A DNA stretch of 64,000 bases, taken from contig NZ_AQYH01000016.1 in NCBI RefSeq assembly GCF_000380505.1, forward strand, positions 31,156-95,155, read 5' to 3'. This stretch comes from Kaistia granuli DSM 23481 (lineage in GTDB: Bacteria; Pseudomonadota; Alphaproteobacteria; Rhizobiales; Kaistiaceae). The notes below the pieces were generated by a model that was given only the letters and a program-made list of their open reading frames with translations, had not been told where the DNA came from and ran no database searches. The translations under genes were made by a program, and so were the position numbers. Positions within the stretch are counted from its first letter, which is position 1, and each line of letters opens with the position of its first letter. Positions 1 through 8,706 of this stretch are shown piece by piece.

Positions 1-404
1 ATGCGGGCGTCGGCCTTGTCGACCTTGTTGATCGCGACGATCGGCTTCAGGCCGAGCTTCAGCGCCTTGCCGACGACGAACTTGGTCTGCGGCATCGGAC
101 CTTCGGCGGCGTCGACCAGAACGATCACGCCATCGACCATGTTCAGGATACGCTCGACCTCGCCGCCGAAATCGGCGTGGCCCGGTGTATCGACGATGTT
201 GATCCGTGTATCATGCCAGACGATCGAGGTCGCCTTGGCCAGGATGGTGATGCCGCGCTCCTTCTCGATGTCATTCGAATCCATGACGCGTTCGGCCACG
301 CGCTGGTTGTCGCGGAAGGAACCGGACTGCTGCAGCAGCTTGTCCACGAGTGTTGTTTTGCCATGATCGACGTGCGCGATGATGGCGATATTGCGAAGAG
401 TCAT
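1..404 (-). CDS. typA: Translational GTPase TypA/BipA, N-terminal part (cut by window edge)
   Basis: Reading leftward from the ATG at 404, the protein begins [19 protein letters not shown], with the P-loop of a translation-factor GTPase (AHVDHGKT). It continues with the switch region (ERGITI), the G3 motif DTPGHADF and the G4 motif NKVDKADA. These are in the order and spacing of TypA/BipA, a ribosome-binding GTPase used in stress and cold growth. Only about 134 residues lie in the window; the remaining G-domain, beta-barrel and C-terminal domains are beyond base 1. LepA would start differently and has a different N-terminal context. A 240-base gap separates it from the divergent MarR gene. 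Confidence 0.95.
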   Translation of the reverse strand, partial: MTLRNIAIIAHVDHGKTTLVDKLLQQSGSFRDNQRVAERVMDSNDIEKERGITILAKATSIVWHDTRINIVDTPGHADFGGEVERILNMVDGVIVLVDAAEGPMPQTKFVVGKALKLGLKPIVAINKVDKADAR

Positions 405-566
405 TTGCGAATCCGAAAAGGCGCGGCGGCGTCGGACAGGTGCCTCGAGACGGCCGGCATATTTTGCGGCGCAAAATGATCGAATTATCCGGAAAACGCA
501 ACCTCCCATCCGGAGGGCCGACTCGGCCCCCGCCGGGCGGTTTTATCGCGCCGTCGCGCCGTTTCG

Positions 567-641
567 AATGATCAAGTAATGATCAAACAATTTCTTGACT
601 TTCTCGCAAACTTTTATCTATAATCTGTATATCTTATTATA
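567..641 (+). promoter_or_regulatory. Sigma-70 type promoter and candidate operators of the marR gene
   Basis: TTGACT at 595-600 and a perfect TATAAT at 619-624 are separated by 18 bases, a strong housekeeping promoter in a region much more AT-rich than its surroundings. AATGATCAA occurs twice just upstream (567-575 and 578-586) with an 11-base period, about one helical turn. TATAAT (619-624) and ATTATA (636-641) form an inverted repeat spanning the -10 element to the ribosome binding site, where a MarR dimer could autorepress. Promoter assignment is direct from sequence; the operator role is inferred. Confidence 0.7.
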
Positions 642-658
642 ACGTGGAGGGTCAGAAT

Positions 659-1111
659 TTGGCTGCCGTAACGGAAGACCCTCTTGGTTTCCTGCTTGTC
701 GATGTCGCGAGACTTTTACGGCGACGATTTGAGAAAGCATTAGAAAATGCTGGGCTCGGTTTGACAGTTGCTGAAGCCAGGACTCTTGCTTTTGTCAGTC
801 GGCACCCAGGTCTTCGCCAGTCTACCTTGGCAGATGAACTTTGTGTCGAACCGATGACATTGGTCGGATTTCTAGATCGCCTGGAGGCGGCGGCGCTGGT
901 GGAGCGTATTCCCGACCCGGCAGACAGGCGCGCCAAGCTCATCCGGCTGACGCCGAATGCCGCCAGCATCGTTCGCCGAATTCGCGCGATCGGCAAGCAG
1001 GTGCGGGAGGACGCCGAACGTGGCGTCGATCCCGTCGCCATCGAGTCGATGCGGGTCGCCCTGCTGAAGATCCAGGACAATATTCTCGCCACCGAAGGTT
1101 CCGTCGCCTGA
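659..1111 (+). CDS. MarR family transcriptional regulator
   Basis: About 150 residues with the MarR winged-helix layout: an N-terminal dimerisation helix (LLRRRFEKALENAGLGLT), recognition helix region LADELCVEPMTLVGFLDRLEAAALVER, the wing DPADRRAKLIRLT, and a C-terminal dimerisation helix. The TTG at 659 is chosen because GGAGGG at 646-651 sits 7 bases upstream. A GTG at 644 in the same frame lacks a ribosome binding site and would overlap that Shine-Dalgarno. The gene is preceded by a strong promoter and repeated motifs, so autorepression is likely. The ligand is unknown and the downstream neighbour is on the other strand, so no target is suggested by context. Confidence 0.85.
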   Translation: MAAVTEDPLGFLLVDVARLLRRRFEKALENAGLGLTVAEARTLAFVSRHPGLRQSTLADELCVEPMTLVGFLDRLEAAALVERIPDPADRRAKLIRLTPNAASIVRRIRAIGKQVREDAERGVDPVAIESMRVALLKIQDNILATEGSVA

Positions 1112-1210
1112 ACGGTGTGGAAAAGGCGACGCGCCGTCCTGGCAAGGCGCCCGAATGGTCGCGTCGGGCGACGGACTGACGGTTCTCGAGCGGATATCCA
1201 GGCGCTTGCA

Positions 1211-2131
1211 TCAGTCTTTCGCGGGCGCCACGTTGAGCAGGATCGCCAGATTGTCATAGAGCGACGGCTCTGCGGCGACGAAGCCGCCCGGGAAGCCGCG
1301 CTCGATGGCGTCATAGGCCTCCGGCGCCGCCGTCTGCATTTCCGTCAGCGCCCGCAGCAGCGCCGCCTTGGCCTCGACCGGCATGTCCTTGCGAACGGCA
1401 TGCGGCCCGAACGGAATCAGCTGCGATTGCCAGATCACCCGCAAGGTCGAGGGCGGCAGCGTGCCGTCGCCGGCGAGCCTTGCGAACGGGCCGGAGCCGG
1501 TCTCTGGGCTGAGCGGATCGGAGGCGGACGACCACGCCGTGGCGAGATCGGCCTCGTCCTTCGCCAGCGCCGTCAGCGCGGCCTCGCTGTCGCCGGTCTC
1601 GACGATGCGCAGGAAATAGCTCGCCGGGTCGATGCCCTCCGCCGCCAGTCCCGCCAGCGGCGCCCGTCGACCGGACAGCGAATCCGCCGCGCCGACGGCG
1701 AGCCGCAGATTGCGGGCATCGGCCAGCGTGGTGATCGGGCCGTCCTTCTTCGCCACCAGCAGTGCCCGGAAGCCGAGTTCATGGTCGACGGTCGTCGGCT
1801 GGGCGATCGCCTCGGCGCAGTCGCAGCGCTGGTTGAGCGCAAGATATGCCAGCGACGACAGCACGCCATACTGGATCCGGCCGGTCGACTGCGCCTCGAT
1901 CAGCGCCTCGTAGTTGCGGGCCGGAAACAGTTCGACCGGCACGGCGAGACTATACTGCAGATGCCAGCGGAACTTCTCCAGCCGGGCGACCTCATAGGTC
2001 GGATTGTCGCCGGCGACGAAGCCGATCTTCAGGGTGCCGAGATCGTCGCGCCAGCCGGCTGATGCCGGGGCAACGCCCTGCCAGGTGACGGCGAGGGCGA
2101 GGGCGAGGGCGGCGAGACGGTTGCGGCGCAT
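1211..2131 (-). CDS. PhnD/TauA-like phosphate-phosphonate type ABC substrate-binding protein
   Basis: 306 residues with an N-terminal signal peptide (MRRNRLAALALALAVTWQG, cleavage near ASA-GW). The mature part resembles periplasmic binding proteins of the PhnD family: LKIGFVAGDNPTY at the start of domain 1 and IQYGVLSSLAYLAL for the binding loop. It begins 3 bases after the add stop codon, so it is the third gene of the deoB-add unit. No permease or ATPase is adjacent, so it either uses a distant transporter or serves as a sensor. Its place after nucleoside-salvage genes hints at a nucleoside or phosphorylated ligand, but nothing in the sequence proves the ligand. Confidence 0.75.
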   Translation of the reverse strand: MRRNRLAALALALAVTWQGVAPASAGWRDDLGTLKIGFVAGDNPTYEVARLEKFRWHLQYSLAVPVELFPARNYEALIEAQSTGRIQYGVLSSLAYLALNQRCDCAEAIAQPTTVDHELGFRALLVAKKDGPITTLADARNLRLAVGAADSLSGRRAPLAGLAAEGIDPASYFLRIVETGDSEAALTALAKDEADLATAWSSASDPLSPETGSGPFARLAGDGTLPPSTLRVIWQSQLIPFGPHAVRKDMPVEAKAALLRALTEMQTAAPEAYDAIERGFPGGFVAAEPSLYDNLAILLNVAPAKD

Positions 2132-2134
2132 GAC

Positions 2135-3112
2135 TCAGCCTTCCAGCCTGGCCAGGAGGCGGGCGCGCGTCGGCGCATCGACGAAAGCGGCCTCGATCGA
2201 GGTGCGGGTCGCCTCGGCGAGATCGGCATGGGAAAGGCCCAGGTCGCTGGCGAGCCAGCCATATTCGGCGCCGATCGACGAGCCGAAATAGGGCGGGTCG
2301 TCGGAGCTGACGGTGACGCGCACACCGGCGTCGCGCAGGCGGGCGAAGGGATGGCTGGCGATGTCGGGATAGAGGCCGAGCGCCACATTCGAGCCGGGGC
2401 AGAGTTCCAGAACGATGTCTTCGTCGACGATTCGGCGCACGAGGTCCGGATCCTCGATGGCGCGCACGCCATGGCCGATGCGGCTGACGCCGAGATGGTC
2501 GAGCGCGTCGCGCACGCTCTCCGGCCCGCCGAATTCGCCGGCATGCACGGTAAGGCCGAGTCCGGCCTCGCCGGCGATGCGGAAGGCGTCGGCGAAATCG
2601 CGGGGATGGTGCATGCGCTCGTCGCCGGCGACGCCGAAGCCGGTGACCAGCGGGTGCGGTTCGTTCACCACCGTCTCGGCGGCGACGAGGATGCGGGCGG
2701 GGCCGTAATGGCGCACACCGGTGGCGATCATCCGGCCGACGATGCCGGTCGCGGCTTCCGCGTCGCGGATGCCCTGCGCCAATCCCTCGACATAGTCGCG
2801 ATAGGAGAGGCCCGAGGCGAGCGCGTGATCGGACGAGATGAAGACCTCGCCATAGATCGCACCCTCGGCGGCGAGGCTGGAGAAATAGGTGAAGGTGAGG
2901 TCGCGATAATCCTCCGGCGTGCGGAAGACGGCGCTCGCGCGGTCATAGGCGCCGAGGAACGAGGTGAAGTCGTGCCAGGCGAAGGCGCCGGTATCGTCGA
3001 ACAGGCCCGAGAGGTCGATGCCGTGCCGCGCGCCGACATGGCGGACCAGCTCCGGCGAGGCCGCGCCCTCGATATGGCAGTGAATCTCGGCCTTCGGGAT
3101 CGTCGCAACCAT
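2135..3112 (-). CDS. add: Adenosine deaminase
   Basis: 325 residues of the metal-dependent hydrolase fold. Visible motifs are the N-terminal metal pair HCHIEG, HAGEFGGPESV (catalytic HAGE), RIGHG and SSDDPPYF (catalytic aspartates). RIGHG rather than RIDHG, and the HAGE loop, favour adenosine over adenine deaminase. It converts (deoxy)adenosine to (deoxy)inosine and ammonia in purine salvage. The ATG at 3112 overlaps the deoB stop codon by one base (TAATG), so the two are translationally coupled. The PhnD-like gene follows 3 bases downstream. Confidence 0.9.
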   Translation of the reverse strand: MVATIPKAEIHCHIEGAASPELVRHVGARHGIDLSGLFDDTGAFAWHDFTSFLGAYDRASAVFRTPEDYRDLTFTYFSSLAAEGAIYGEVFISSDHALASGLSYRDYVEGLAQGIRDAEAATGIVGRMIATGVRHYGPARILVAAETVVNEPHPLVTGFGVAGDERMHHPRDFADAFRIAGEAGLGLTVHAGEFGGPESVRDALDHLGVSRIGHGVRAIEDPDLVRRIVDEDIVLELCPGSNVALGLYPDIASHPFARLRDAGVRVTVSSDDPPYFGSSIGAEYGWLASDLGLSHADLAEATRTSIEAAFVDAPTRARLLARLEG

Positions 3113-4332
3113 TAGAGAAAACTCCGTCCATGGGGTCCGGGCGCCAGCCCGAGATGCGCGGCGATCGTCTCGCCGATATCGGCATAGGTGTCGCGCGCGC
3201 CGATGTTCCTGCCGGGTATTCCGGGCCCGAAGGCGAGAACCGGCACCTGCTCGCGGGTGTGATCGCTGCCGCGCCAGGTCGGATCGCAGCCGTGATCGGC
3301 GGTGATGACGACGAGGTCGCCGGGCTCCAGCGCCGCCTCGATCTCCGGCAGGCGGGCGTCGAAGGCCTCGAGCGCGGCGGCATAGCCGGCGACGTCGCGG
3401 CGATGGCCGTAGAGCATGTCGAAATCGATCAGATTGGCGAAGACCAGATCGCCCGGCCCTGCCTTCCCGAGCGCGGCGAGGGTGGCGTCGGTAAGCGCCG
3501 CGTTGCCGGTCGCCTTGGTAACCTCGGTGATGCCCTGATGGGCGAAGATGTCGCCGATCTTGCCGATGGCATGCGTGCGGCCGCCGGCCGCCACGACGCG
3601 GTCCAGGAGCGTCGGCTCCGGCGGCTTCACGGCATAGTCGCGCCGGTTGCCGGTGCGCTCGAAGGTCTCGGCCGTCTCGCCGAGGAACGGACGGGCGATG
3701 ACGCGGCCGATGTTCAGCGGATCGACCAGGCGGCGCACGATCTCGCAGAGCGCATAGAGCCGCTCGAGGCCGAAATGGGTTTCGTGCGCGGCGATCTGGA
3801 AGACGGAATCGGCCGAGGTATAGGCAATCGGCTTCAGGGTCCGGATATGTTCCTCGCCGAGTTCCGCCAGGATTGTCGTGCCGGAGGCATGCTTGTTGCC
3901 GAGGAGGCCGGGGAGCTTCGCCTCGCGCACGATGGCGTCGGTGAGCGCCGCCGGGAAGCAGGGCTCTTCCTCCGGAAAATAGCCCCAGTCGAACGGCACC
4001 GGCACGGCGGCGATCTCCCAATGGCCGGACGGCGTGTCCTTGCCGTTGGAGATCTCGGCCGCGTGTCCGTAGAGGGCGCTCCTGTCGTCCGGCTCGCCGA
4101 GGCCGGCCGGCCAGCTGCCGCTCGCGCCCTCCGCCGCGGCGCCGAGGCCGAGGCGGGCGAGATTGGGCAGCGCCAGCGCTCCCGCGCGCAGACCCGCCCG
4201 GTCGCCGCGCCCCTCGGCGCAGGCGGCGGCGATATGGCCGATCGTGTTCGCGCCCTCGTCGCCATAGGCGGCCGCGTCGGGCGCGCCGCCGATGCCGACG
4301 GAATCGAGAACAATCAGGATGGCGCGGGACAT
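3112..4332 (-). CDS. deoB: Phosphopentomutase
   Basis: 406 residues, the usual DeoB length. The start [20 protein letters not shown] carries the first metal aspartate. [12 protein letters not shown] is the DeoB cap/phosphothreonine region, and [17 protein letters not shown] holds the second metal site of the alkaline-phosphatase superfamily. It interconverts (deoxy)ribose-1-phosphate and -5-phosphate, feeding nucleoside sugars to central metabolism. It is the first gene of a deoB-add-binding-protein unit and is divergent from upp, with 170 bases between. Together these form a nucleoside salvage locus. Confidence 0.95.
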   Translation of the reverse strand: MSRAILIVLDSVGIGGAPDAAAYGDEGANTIGHIAAACAEGRGDRAGLRAGALALPNLARLGLGAAAEGASGSWPAGLGEPDDRSALYGHAAEISNGKDTPSGHWEIAAVPVPFDWGYFPEEEPCFPAALTDAIVREAKLPGLLGNKHASGTTILAELGEEHIRTLKPIAYTSADSVFQIAAHETHFGLERLYALCEIVRRLVDPLNIGRVIARPFLGETAETFERTGNRRDYAVKPPEPTLLDRVVAAGGRTHAIGKIGDIFAHQGITEVTKATGNAALTDATLAALGKAGPGDLVFANLIDFDMLYGHRRDVAGYAAALEAFDARLPEIEAALEPGDLVVITADHGCDPTWRGSDHTREQVPVLAFGPGIPGRNIGARDTYADIGETIAAHLGLAPGPHGRSFL

Positions 4333-4502
4333 GGATGGGACAACCTGTGCGAATGGAACCGGCAGGATAGGAGGCGAGGCCACCCGCCACAAGTCGCCGT
4401 TCGATGGGGACAGCGGCGGCGCGCGGGCGGCGCGACGCTGCCACCGGTTTCCAGCGCGGGAACGGCGCGCTACGGTGGCGCCATCCAGTTCAAGAGAGGC
4501 CA

Positions 4503-5135
4503 ATGATGAACGGCGTGACGGTGATCAACCACCCCCTGGTGCAGCACAAGCTCACCATCATGCGCGACAAGCACACGTCGACGGCCGGCTTCCGCCGGCT
4601 GCTGCGCGAGATCTCGACGCTGCTCTGCTACGAGGTGACGCGCGATCTCGAAATGACGACGACGACGATCGAGACGCCGCTGACCGAGATGGAAGCGCCG
4701 ACGCTGGCCGGCAAGAAGCTGGTCTTCGCCTCGGTGCTGCGCGCCGGCAACGGCCTGCTAGAGGGCATGCTCGATCTCGTGCCGGCGGCCCGCGTCGCCC
4801 ATGTCGGCCTCTATCGCGATCCGAAGACGCTGCAGGCGGTCGAGTACTACTTCAAGGCGCCGGATTCGCTCGACGAGCGTCTGACCATCGTCGTCGATCC
4901 GATGCTGGCGACCGGCAATTCGGCGATCGCCGCCGTCGATCGGCTGATGGAGCGCGGCGCCAAGGACATCCGCTTCCTCTGCCTGCTGGCGACGCCGGAA
5001 GGCATCGCCAATTTCCAGGCCGTGCACCCGACCATCCCGATCTTCACCGCCTCGATCGACAAGAAGATCGACGACCACGGCTATATCGTTCCCGGCCTAG
5101 GCGACGCCGGCGACCGGATGTACGGCACCAAGTAG
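4503..5135 (+). CDS. upp: Uracil phosphoribosyltransferase
   Basis: 210 residues. [19 protein letters not shown] and the PRPP-binding loop [11 protein letters not shown] are the UPRTase signatures, and the C-terminus ends in the typical [14 protein letters not shown]. It makes UMP from uracil and PRPP. Two ATG codons at 4503 and 4506 are possible; AGAGG at 4494-4498 fits either. The last 39 bases overlap the end of the convergent transglutaminase gene. UPRTase is also the first step of the URC uracil-catabolism route, whose URC1 and URC4 homologs are at 19.1-21.7 kb, though the two loci are not one operon. Confidence 0.96.
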   Translation: MMNGVTVINHPLVQHKLTIMRDKHTSTAGFRRLLREISTLLCYEVTRDLEMTTTTIETPLTEMEAPTLAGKKLVFASVLRAGNGLLEGMLDLVPAARVAHVGLYRDPKTLQAVEYYFKAPDSLDERLTIVVDPMLATGNSAIAAVDRLMERGAKDIRFLCLLATPEGIANFQAVHPTIPIFTASIDKKIDDHGYIVPGLGDAGDRMYGTK

Positions 5136-5978
5136 CTCGGACGGCCGTCCCGGCGCATTGCCGGCGGACGACGGCTCGATCTCCTCGGTGACGACGGAGA
5201 AATTCACCAGCGTGGCGTTGCCGAAGGAATTCGTCAGCGCCACGTCGGTGGCGTCGCGGCCGCGCGCCATGACGACGCGGCCGATGCGCGGCTTGTTGTG
5301 GCGGGCGTCGAATGTGTACCAGCGGTCGCCCAGATAGGCCTCGAACCAGGCCGAGAAATCCATCGGCGCTGGATCGCGCGGCACGCCGATATCGCCGAGA
5401 TAGCCGGTGCAATAGCGGGCCGGGATGTTCATCGCCCGGCAGAGCGCGATCGCGAGATGCGCGAAATCGCGGCAGACGCCGAGCTGCTCGCCATGCGCTT
5501 CCAGCGCGGTGCGGGTTGGTCGCGCCAGCGCATAGTTGAACGTCAAATGGTTGTGGACGTAGTCGACGATCGCCTGCACGCGCTGCCAGTTTTCCGGCAG
5601 GTGGCCGAAGAGCGGCCAGGCGATGAAGCCGAGATGATCCGTCTCGCAATAGCGGCTGCCGAGCAGATAGACGAGGCATTCCTCCGGCAGGTCCTGCACC
5701 GGCAGGATGCGGGCATCCGGCGCGATCGGATCAGGTTCGCCGTCCGATTCGACGATACCCCTCGCCCACAGGCGGGTCTGGCCGGCCGGCAGCACCGTGC
5801 GGCTGGCCAGATTGCCGAAGCCGTCGAGATAGGTGTCGATCGCCAGCGCCGGTTCGGAGGCGACATAGTCATGCTCGATCACCCGGTCGCCGAGGCTCGG
5901 ATGCACCCGCAGCATCATCAGCATCGGGGTCGGCTGCGGGCATTCGAAGGCGATGTCGTATCCGATGCGGATCTGCAT
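5097..5978 (-). CDS. Transglutaminase-like cysteine protease family protein
   Basis: 293 residues. The C-terminal half has the transglutaminase-like triad: Cys in [23 protein letters not shown], His and Asp in [15 protein letters not shown]. The N-terminal part ([18 protein letters not shown]) is the beta-rich domain found ahead of this core in bacterial homologs. There is no signal peptide, so it is probably cytoplasmic. The substrate is unknown; relatives are described as proteases or peptide-modifying enzymes. The ATG at 5978 lies 126 bases from the divergent moeB-like gene. Its stop codon lies inside upp, a 39-base antiparallel coding overlap. Confidence 0.8.
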   Translation of the reverse strand: MQIRIGYDIAFECPQPTPMLMMLRVHPSLGDRVIEHDYVASEPALAIDTYLDGFGNLASRTVLPAGQTRLWARGIVESDGEPDPIAPDARILPVQDLPEECLVYLLGSRYCETDHLGFIAWPLFGHLPENWQRVQAIVDYVHNHLTFNYALARPTRTALEAHGEQLGVCRDFAHLAIALCRAMNIPARYCTGYLGDIGVPRDPAPMDFSAWFEAYLGDRWYTFDARHNKPRIGRVVMARGRDATDVALTNSFGNATLVNFSVVTEEIEPSSAGNAPGRPSELLGAVHPVAGVA

Positions 5979-6104
5979 GGCGGGCGCTTCCTCGAAAAAT
6001 GGTTTCATTTCCCAATGCCGCAATGCAGCGAAACGTTCCGTCGCGTCGCGCGGCGTCGCGACGGCGATCTCGCCATCGCCGCCGTCCATGCCTAAGATCG
6101 GGGC

Positions 6105-6854
6105 ATGATGTTCTCGTCTGACGAAATCGAACGCTATGCGCGCCACTTGCTGCTTGCCGAAGTCGGCGGTCCCGGCCAGCAGAAGCTGAAGGCGGCGCGC
6201 GTATTGGTTCTGGGCGCCGGGGGGCTCGGTGCGCCGCTGATCCAGTATCTGGCCGCGGCGGGTGTCGGTACGATCGGCATCGTCGACGACGATGTCGTCG
6301 CCCTTTCCAACCTGCAGCGACAGGTGATCCACGACACCGACTCGGTCGGCGCGCCGAAGGTCGAGAGCGCCCGCGCGTCGATCGCGCGGCTCAATCCGCA
6401 TGTCGTGGTCGAGACGCATAGACTGCGCCTCGACGCTGAAAACGCCGATGCGCTGATTTCCGGCTATGACGTGGTCGCCGACGGCACCGACAATTTCGAG
6501 ACGCGCTTTCTCGCCGCCGACCGCTGCGCCGAGCTTGAGCGGCCGCTGGTCACGGCCGCCGTCGGCCGCTTCGACGGCTCGCTGACGACGCTGATGCCCT
6601 GGGAGTCGAATGCCGAGGGCGCCTTGAATCCGCGCTTTCGCGATCTCTTCCCGGAGCCGCCGCCGCCCGGCCTGTTGCCGAGCTGCGCCGAGGCGGGGAT
6701 TCTTGGCGCGCTGACGGGAATTCTCGGCAGCTTGCAGGCGGCGGAGGTGCTGAAGATCATCTTGGGGATCGGCGAGCCGCTGATCGGCCGGCTGCTGCTG
6801 GTCGACGCGCTCTCGATGCGCTTCGAGACGATCCGCTACAAGCGACGGAAGTAG
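6105..6854 (+). CDS. moeB: HesA/MoeB/ThiF family adenylyltransferase
   Basis: 249 residues of the E1-like fold: nucleotide-binding VLVLGAGGLGAPLIQYLAAAG, the acidic loop VDDDVVALSNLQRQ with the Asn-Leu-Gln-Arg motif, DGTDNFETRF, and PSCAEAG with the catalytic-type cysteine. RDLFPEPPPPG is typical of the alphaproteobacterial MoeB branch. It should adenylate the C-terminal Gly-Gly of MoaD or a ThiS-like carrier. The two CxxC zinc pairs of Escherichia coli MoeB are absent and there is no rhodanese domain, so it is a minimal form. No other molybdopterin genes are adjacent, so MoaD or ThiS as partner is open. Confidence 0.88.
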   Translation: MMFSSDEIERYARHLLLAEVGGPGQQKLKAARVLVLGAGGLGAPLIQYLAAAGVGTIGIVDDDVVALSNLQRQVIHDTDSVGAPKVESARASIARLNPHVVVETHRLRLDAENADALISGYDVVADGTDNFETRFLAADRCAELERPLVTAAVGRFDGSLTTLMPWESNAEGALNPRFRDLFPEPPPPGLLPSCAEAGILGALTGILGSLQAAEVLKIILGIGEPLIGRLLLVDALSMRFETIRYKRRK

Positions 6855-6896
6855 GTGGCGGGGCGAGGCCGGTCCACCGCGGGGCGAGCCCCTTTG

Positions 6897-7076
6897 TCAG
6901 CGACCGAGGCCGAAGCCGGCCAGGATGGCGAGGAACGGCACGGCCGGGTGGCGCGCGCCGCGCTGGTCCCTCGATCCGCCCTGCGGCGTCTCGACATCTG
7001 GTACTTCGGCGGCCGGCGGCGTCCGCTCGAAGCGGGACTGATACAGGCTCTTGAACAGATAGCTGGCGGGAATCAT
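6897..7076 (-). CDS. Small protein of 59 residues, divergent from the lacI-type gene
   Basis: From the ATG at 7076, preceded by GGAGGAA with good spacing, a frame of 60 codons runs to a TGA at 6897. The product starts MIPASYLFKSLYQSRF, has a charged Pro-rich middle, and ends in a short hydrophobic segment FLAILAGFGLGR that could touch a membrane. No family is recognised. The strong ribosome binding site and the LacI-type operator array just upstream support a real, regulated gene. It may be the start of a LacI-controlled unit whose other genes are missing, since the next gene downstream (moeB) is on the opposite strand. Confidence 0.55.
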   Translation of the reverse strand: MIPASYLFKSLYQSRFERTPPAAEVPDVETPQGGSRDQRGARHPAVPFLAILAGFGLGR

Positions 7077-7104
7077 GGCGATTCCTCCTGGTCAACGATG
7101 GTGA

Positions 7105-7202
7105 GTGAATCGATTCAATCTATGAGCGGAGTCACGCTGATTGAACCGTTTCAAGCTATGAGGCTCACAGGCTGTCGTCAAGCGTAATTTGAACCGATAC
7201 AA
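7105..7202. promoter_or_regulatory. Three LacI-family operator sites in the divergent intergenic region
   Basis: Three near-identical 14-base palindromes fit TTGAANCGNTTCAA: 7105-7118 (GTGAATCGATTCAA), 7141-7154 (TTGAACCGTTTCAA, full match) and 7189-7202 (TTGAACCGATACAA). The central CG and symmetric arms are classic for LacI/GalR dimers. They lie between the 59-residue gene (start 7076) and the LacI-type regulator (start 7319), 36 and 48 bases apart. This allows cooperative or looped binding and joint control of both directions. Confidence 0.75.
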
Positions 7203-7318
7203 GAGATTGTGATATCGTCGCGCCGGGCGTGGCCCGAGACCGGGCGAGCAGCCGGTGGTGGCGTTAGGGCTCGGGCGTCTATACAGGGAAGGTTCCGGCG
7301 ACAGATGAGCGGAGTGAC

Positions 7319-8377
7319 ATGAATCGCGTGGTCAAGCTGTCCGACGTGGCCAAGGCCGCCGGCGTTTCGCAGGGCACGGCTTCCAACGCCTTCAACCGCC
7401 CGGAGATTGTGCGACCGGAAGTGCGCGAACGGGTCGAGGCCGCGGCGCGCGAGCTCGGCTATGCCGGGCCAGATCCGAAGGGCCGGCTGCTCAGAGCCGG
7501 CAAGGTCAATGCGATCGGCGTGGCGACGACCGAGACGCTCGACTATTTCTTCGCCGATCCCTATGCCCGCGCCATGATGGCGTCGATCTCCGCCGCCTGC
7601 GACCTGCGCGGCGCCGGCATCTCGCTGATCTCCGCCGCCAATGAAGAGAAGCTGGCCTGGAACATCCAGAGCGCCATCGTCGACGGACTGATTCTGCTCT
7701 GCATCGAGGGCGGCGAACGGCTGGTCGAACTGTCGCGCGAGCGCCGGCTGCCCTTCGTGGCGCTGCAGCTCGCCGCGCCGGACGAGACGATCTCCACCAT
7801 CGGCATCGACGAGTTCGACAGCGCCCGCGCCGCCGCCCGCCATATCGGCGCGCTTGGCCATCGCGACGTCGCCATCGTCGCGCTGGAGCTGGTCGACGAT
7901 CGCGTCGGTCCCGTGTCGCCGGAGCAGGTCGACGCCGCCTTCTATTCCGGCTCGCGCGACCGCATCCGCGGCTATCTCGCCGGGCTGGCGGAATTCGGCG
8001 TTGCACCGGAGCGCGTGTCGGTCTTCGAGACGATGAACAACGCGCCGACGGTGATCGCGGCGCTCGAACATTTCTATGCCGATGGGCGCGCGCCGACGGC
8101 GCTGCTCTGCATGTCGGACCGCGCCGCGCTGATCGCGCTCGACTGGCTGCGCGGGCGCGGCCTGTCAGTGCCGGGCGATGTCTCGGTGATCGGCTTCGAC
8201 GGCGTGCCCGAGGGCGCGGTGTCGGATCCGCCGCTCAGCACCGTGGCGCAGCCGATCGCCCAGATGGGCCGGATGGCGGCCGAAATGATCTTCGAGGGCA
8301 TCGACGGCCCGCGCCGCGAGCGCGTCGAGGTCGAGCTGGTCGTGCGCCAGTCGACGGCGCCGCCGAGGGTAAGATAG
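7319..8377 (+). CDS. LacI family transcriptional regulator
   Basis: 352 residues. The N-terminal helix-turn-helix reads VKLSDVAKAAGVSQGTASNAFNRPE, followed by the hinge RVEAAARELGY that contacts the central CG of the operator. The rest is a periplasmic-binding-protein-like ligand domain with FVALQLAAPDETISTIGIDEFDSA and the C-terminal VSVIGFDGVPEGAVSDPPLSTV typical of sugar-responsive members. The GTAS variant of the usual TVS recognition helix is notable. The ATG at 7319 aligns with the family start. Three matching operators lie 117-214 bases upstream, so it very likely regulates itself and the divergent small gene. The effector is unknown. Confidence 0.92.
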   Translation: MNRVVKLSDVAKAAGVSQGTASNAFNRPEIVRPEVRERVEAAARELGYAGPDPKGRLLRAGKVNAIGVATTETLDYFFADPYARAMMASISAACDLRGAGISLISAANEEKLAWNIQSAIVDGLILLCIEGGERLVELSRERRLPFVALQLAAPDETISTIGIDEFDSARAAARHIGALGHRDVAIVALELVDDRVGPVSPEQVDAAFYSGSRDRIRGYLAGLAEFGVAPERVSVFETMNNAPTVIAALEHFYADGRAPTALLCMSDRAALIALDWLRGRGLSVPGDVSVIGFDGVPEGAVSDPPLSTVAQPIAQMGRMAAEMIFEGIDGPRRERVEVELVVRQSTAPPRVR

Positions 8378-8465
8378 GGCCCGTCTCCAGCGGCGGCAGC
8401 TTGGATTTCCGCTTCCGCCAGAATGACGGGGATTTAGTCTCCGGCCAGGCAAGGTGAAGCCCGGA

Positions 8466-8604
8466 AATTCCCTCCCCCTTGTGGGGAGGGTTAGGGAGGG
8501 GGGATCGGCTCCGTCTCCGCAGGCGCAACACCCGTCAACGCGCGTTTTCCCATGCCGAGGTGGTACCCCCCACCCCGTCCCTCCCCACAGGGGGGAGGGG
8601 GAAG
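8466..8604. repeat. Composite paired-palindrome intergenic repeat, copy 1
   Basis: About 139 bases with a C-rich/G-rich palindrome at each end (CCTCCCCCTTGTGGGGAGG near 8471-8489 and CTCCCCACAGGGGGGAG near 8581-8596) and a unique-looking middle. A second copy with the same outer ends and similar length lies at 20343-20478. A degenerate copy of a different short palindrome (GGATTTCC...AATGACGG) precedes it at 8402-8430. The whole gap 8378-8706 between lacI and the dehydrogenase gene holds only these repeats and no gene. Confidence 0.65.
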
Positions 8605-8706
8605 GCTTCCTGCCTCGCCTGTCGGGAAGCGGGAAAGCAGAGAACTCCCCGCCGGCCCGTCGCCCCAAAAAATCCGAATCCGGCTTACCTCGATCGCTTA
8701 GCCGAC

